Shown here piece by piece: positions 63,190 through 64,000 of a DNA stretch of 64,000 bases; the stretch's first letter is position 1; each line of letters starts with the position of its first letter. This DNA comes from Hypomesus transpacificus (Eukaryota; Chordata; Actinopteri; Osmeriformes; Osmeridae). The DNA is taken from assembly GCF_021917145.1 (NCBI RefSeq), contig NC_061068.1:8993724-9057723 (forward strand), read 5' to 3'. The translations under genes were made by a program, and so were the position numbers. The notes beneath the pieces are model-generated. The model was given only the letters and a program-made list of their open reading frames with translations, made no database searches and was not told where the DNA came from.

Positions 63190-63190
<1 letters not shown>
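62815..63190 (-). pseudogene. Unidentified coding-like block with a downstream poly(A) signal
   Basis: On the minus strand an open frame from 63190 downward encodes a non-repetitive, charged sequence (FGEAERLYRECVREGSQEH, then VELQLQVGRITPQEGACE) with few low-complexity residues; it stops at 62815. About 125-135 bp further on are AATAAA hexamers (TTTATT at 62680-62685 and 62685-62690 on the plus strand). Upstream the frame enters poly(G), where it loses credibility. It could be the last exon of a nested gene, a retrocopy or the 3' part of a retroelement. I do not recognise the protein; the plus-strand frame over the same bases is also open, so coding status is not secure. Confidence 0.3.
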
Positions 63191-63251
<61 letters not shown>

Positions 63252-63269
63252 ACCCCCCCCCCCCCCCCC
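63191..63269. repeat. Poly(C) tract, 79 bp with one A
   Basis: Uninterrupted C except for A at 63252. The minus strand is poly(G) and could form G-quadruplexes. Length is probably unreliable in an assembly. Confidence 0.95.
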
Positions 63270-64000
63270 TTCTTCCCCACCACCCAGAGAGCCGAAAGGT
63301 CAGATATGAATGGCAGGGTCGGAGTTGAAGCGTCACAACCTCACTACCTCGAGGACATCAGGATTAAAGATGTGTGTGGGCTGGGGGGAAGTTGAAAAAA
63401 GAGAGTGGGAGAGGAAAAGGTGTGGTAGGAGACGAGCCCGGCAGGGTTTGGTCTAGAGATGGAACAGTGTTTAACTCTTCAAGTCCAAGGACTGTGTTAT
63501 GTGGAGGGGCTTTGCTCAACACATTTCCCTCACTGCTTTCCATTGTTAACAGCTAACCCCTCGTCTCTCCAAATCTCTCCCTCTCTTCCTTCCCCCTTGG
63601 ACATGATGATTACTAGGGCCCTTTCATGTGTGTATCTGTGTTCTTGAAACATGCCTTCTCTCTCCGATCTCCCTGTCAGAGGACTTTTGTTTTGAAGCTT
63701 CTCTAGCTTGATGGCTCTGCTCTATTGAGCTGAGGAGCACTGCAGGCTGAGAGTGTGAGTTTGGAGATACAGTAGTCAGCCTGTTAGAAGCCAGACAGGA
63801 AGAAGGCGTAGTTTTCTCTTAAAGAGATAGGGTGGAGCTGCCTTTAGTCCTCTCTGCTGACCCTGTGGTGCATGGCCTGTTTGTATTCTAACCTGCAAGG
63901 TACAGGTATATTATCACTGTATAAGTGTCTCTTAGTTTTTGTTAGCTGTTCACAATGACATTTAGTGTTCTCTATGAATGTACCGTAGCAACGCGTCATT

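Larger units (their letters stand above)
56272..64000 (+). other. gnai2: gnai2 intron 1 (partial)
   Basis: The P-loop-coding exon 2 was looked for and not seen, so the sequence to the window end is taken as intron 1. It holds an (AC)n tract, a degenerate DNA-element fragment, a LINE tail, a (CT)n/(CTGT)n tract, poly(C), and one coding-like minus-strand block (separate entries). The remainder shows nothing I can name. Confidence 0.7.

Noticed and set aside
62788..63309. Plus-strand ORF with a poly-proline tail
   Set aside because: The proline run is the poly(C) tract. The non-repeat part overlaps the minus-strand block, which has better supporting context (poly(A) signal).

Overview
This window is teleost fish nuclear DNA. 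The genes are split by GT-AG introns, the encoded proteins match vertebrate orthologues, and the non-coding DNA is full of fish-type repeats: long (CT)n, (GA)n, (AC)n and (AT)n microsatellites, a tRNA-derived SINE, short non-autonomous DNA transposons and a LINE tail. I found no bacterial, viral or CRISPR content. Exons were joined by eye from splice signals and homology remembered from the protein families; every coding model below closes in frame.

Layout. (1) 1-3742, minus strand: necap2, eight coding exons, 255 aa, an endocytic AP-2/clathrin adaptor accessory protein, with a long 3' UTR. (2) 3743-5675: spacer with an (AT)n tract and a hAT-type MITE with a perfect 8-bp target duplication. 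(3) 5676-6858, plus strand: brk1, three exons, 75 aa, a WAVE complex subunit; its first intron has a GC donor. (4) 8562-15653, plus: rbm5, 24 coding exons, 851 aa, a splicing regulator (RRM, RanBP2 zinc finger, RRM, OCRE, C2H2, G-patch). (5) 17183-18761, plus: a rolling-stone-like membrane protein, three exons, 347 aa; a (CT)n microsatellite runs directly into its first 3' splice site. (6) 18762-36563: about 18 kb with no convincing coding exon, rich in microsatellites, with one SINE and a possible distal promoter and first exon. (7) 36645-51543, plus: slc38a3, 16 coding exons, 522 aa, a SNAT3-type glutamine transporter; its introns hold an 18-bp minisatellite, a possible solo LTR and a Harbinger-like MITE, and a hAT MITE lies in its 3' UTR. 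(8) 56154 to the window end, plus: the first coding exon and part of intron 1 of gnai2, with a ZNF143-type promoter motif.

The order rbm5 - slc38a3 - gnai2 matches the human 3p21.31 cluster, where SEMA3F and GNAT1 lie between RBM5 and SLC38A3. Here those two are not visible and a rolling-stone-like gene sits in the gap. necap2 and brk1 are brought in from what are other locations in human (1p36 and 3p25). The genes do not form one pathway; this is a conserved synteny block, not an operon-like system. I did not find a clearly new biological system. The best leads are the microsatellite used as a polypyrimidine tract, the GC-AG intron, an unidentified coding-like minus-strand block near 62.8-63.2 kb, and a candidate solo LTR near 40.5 kb.
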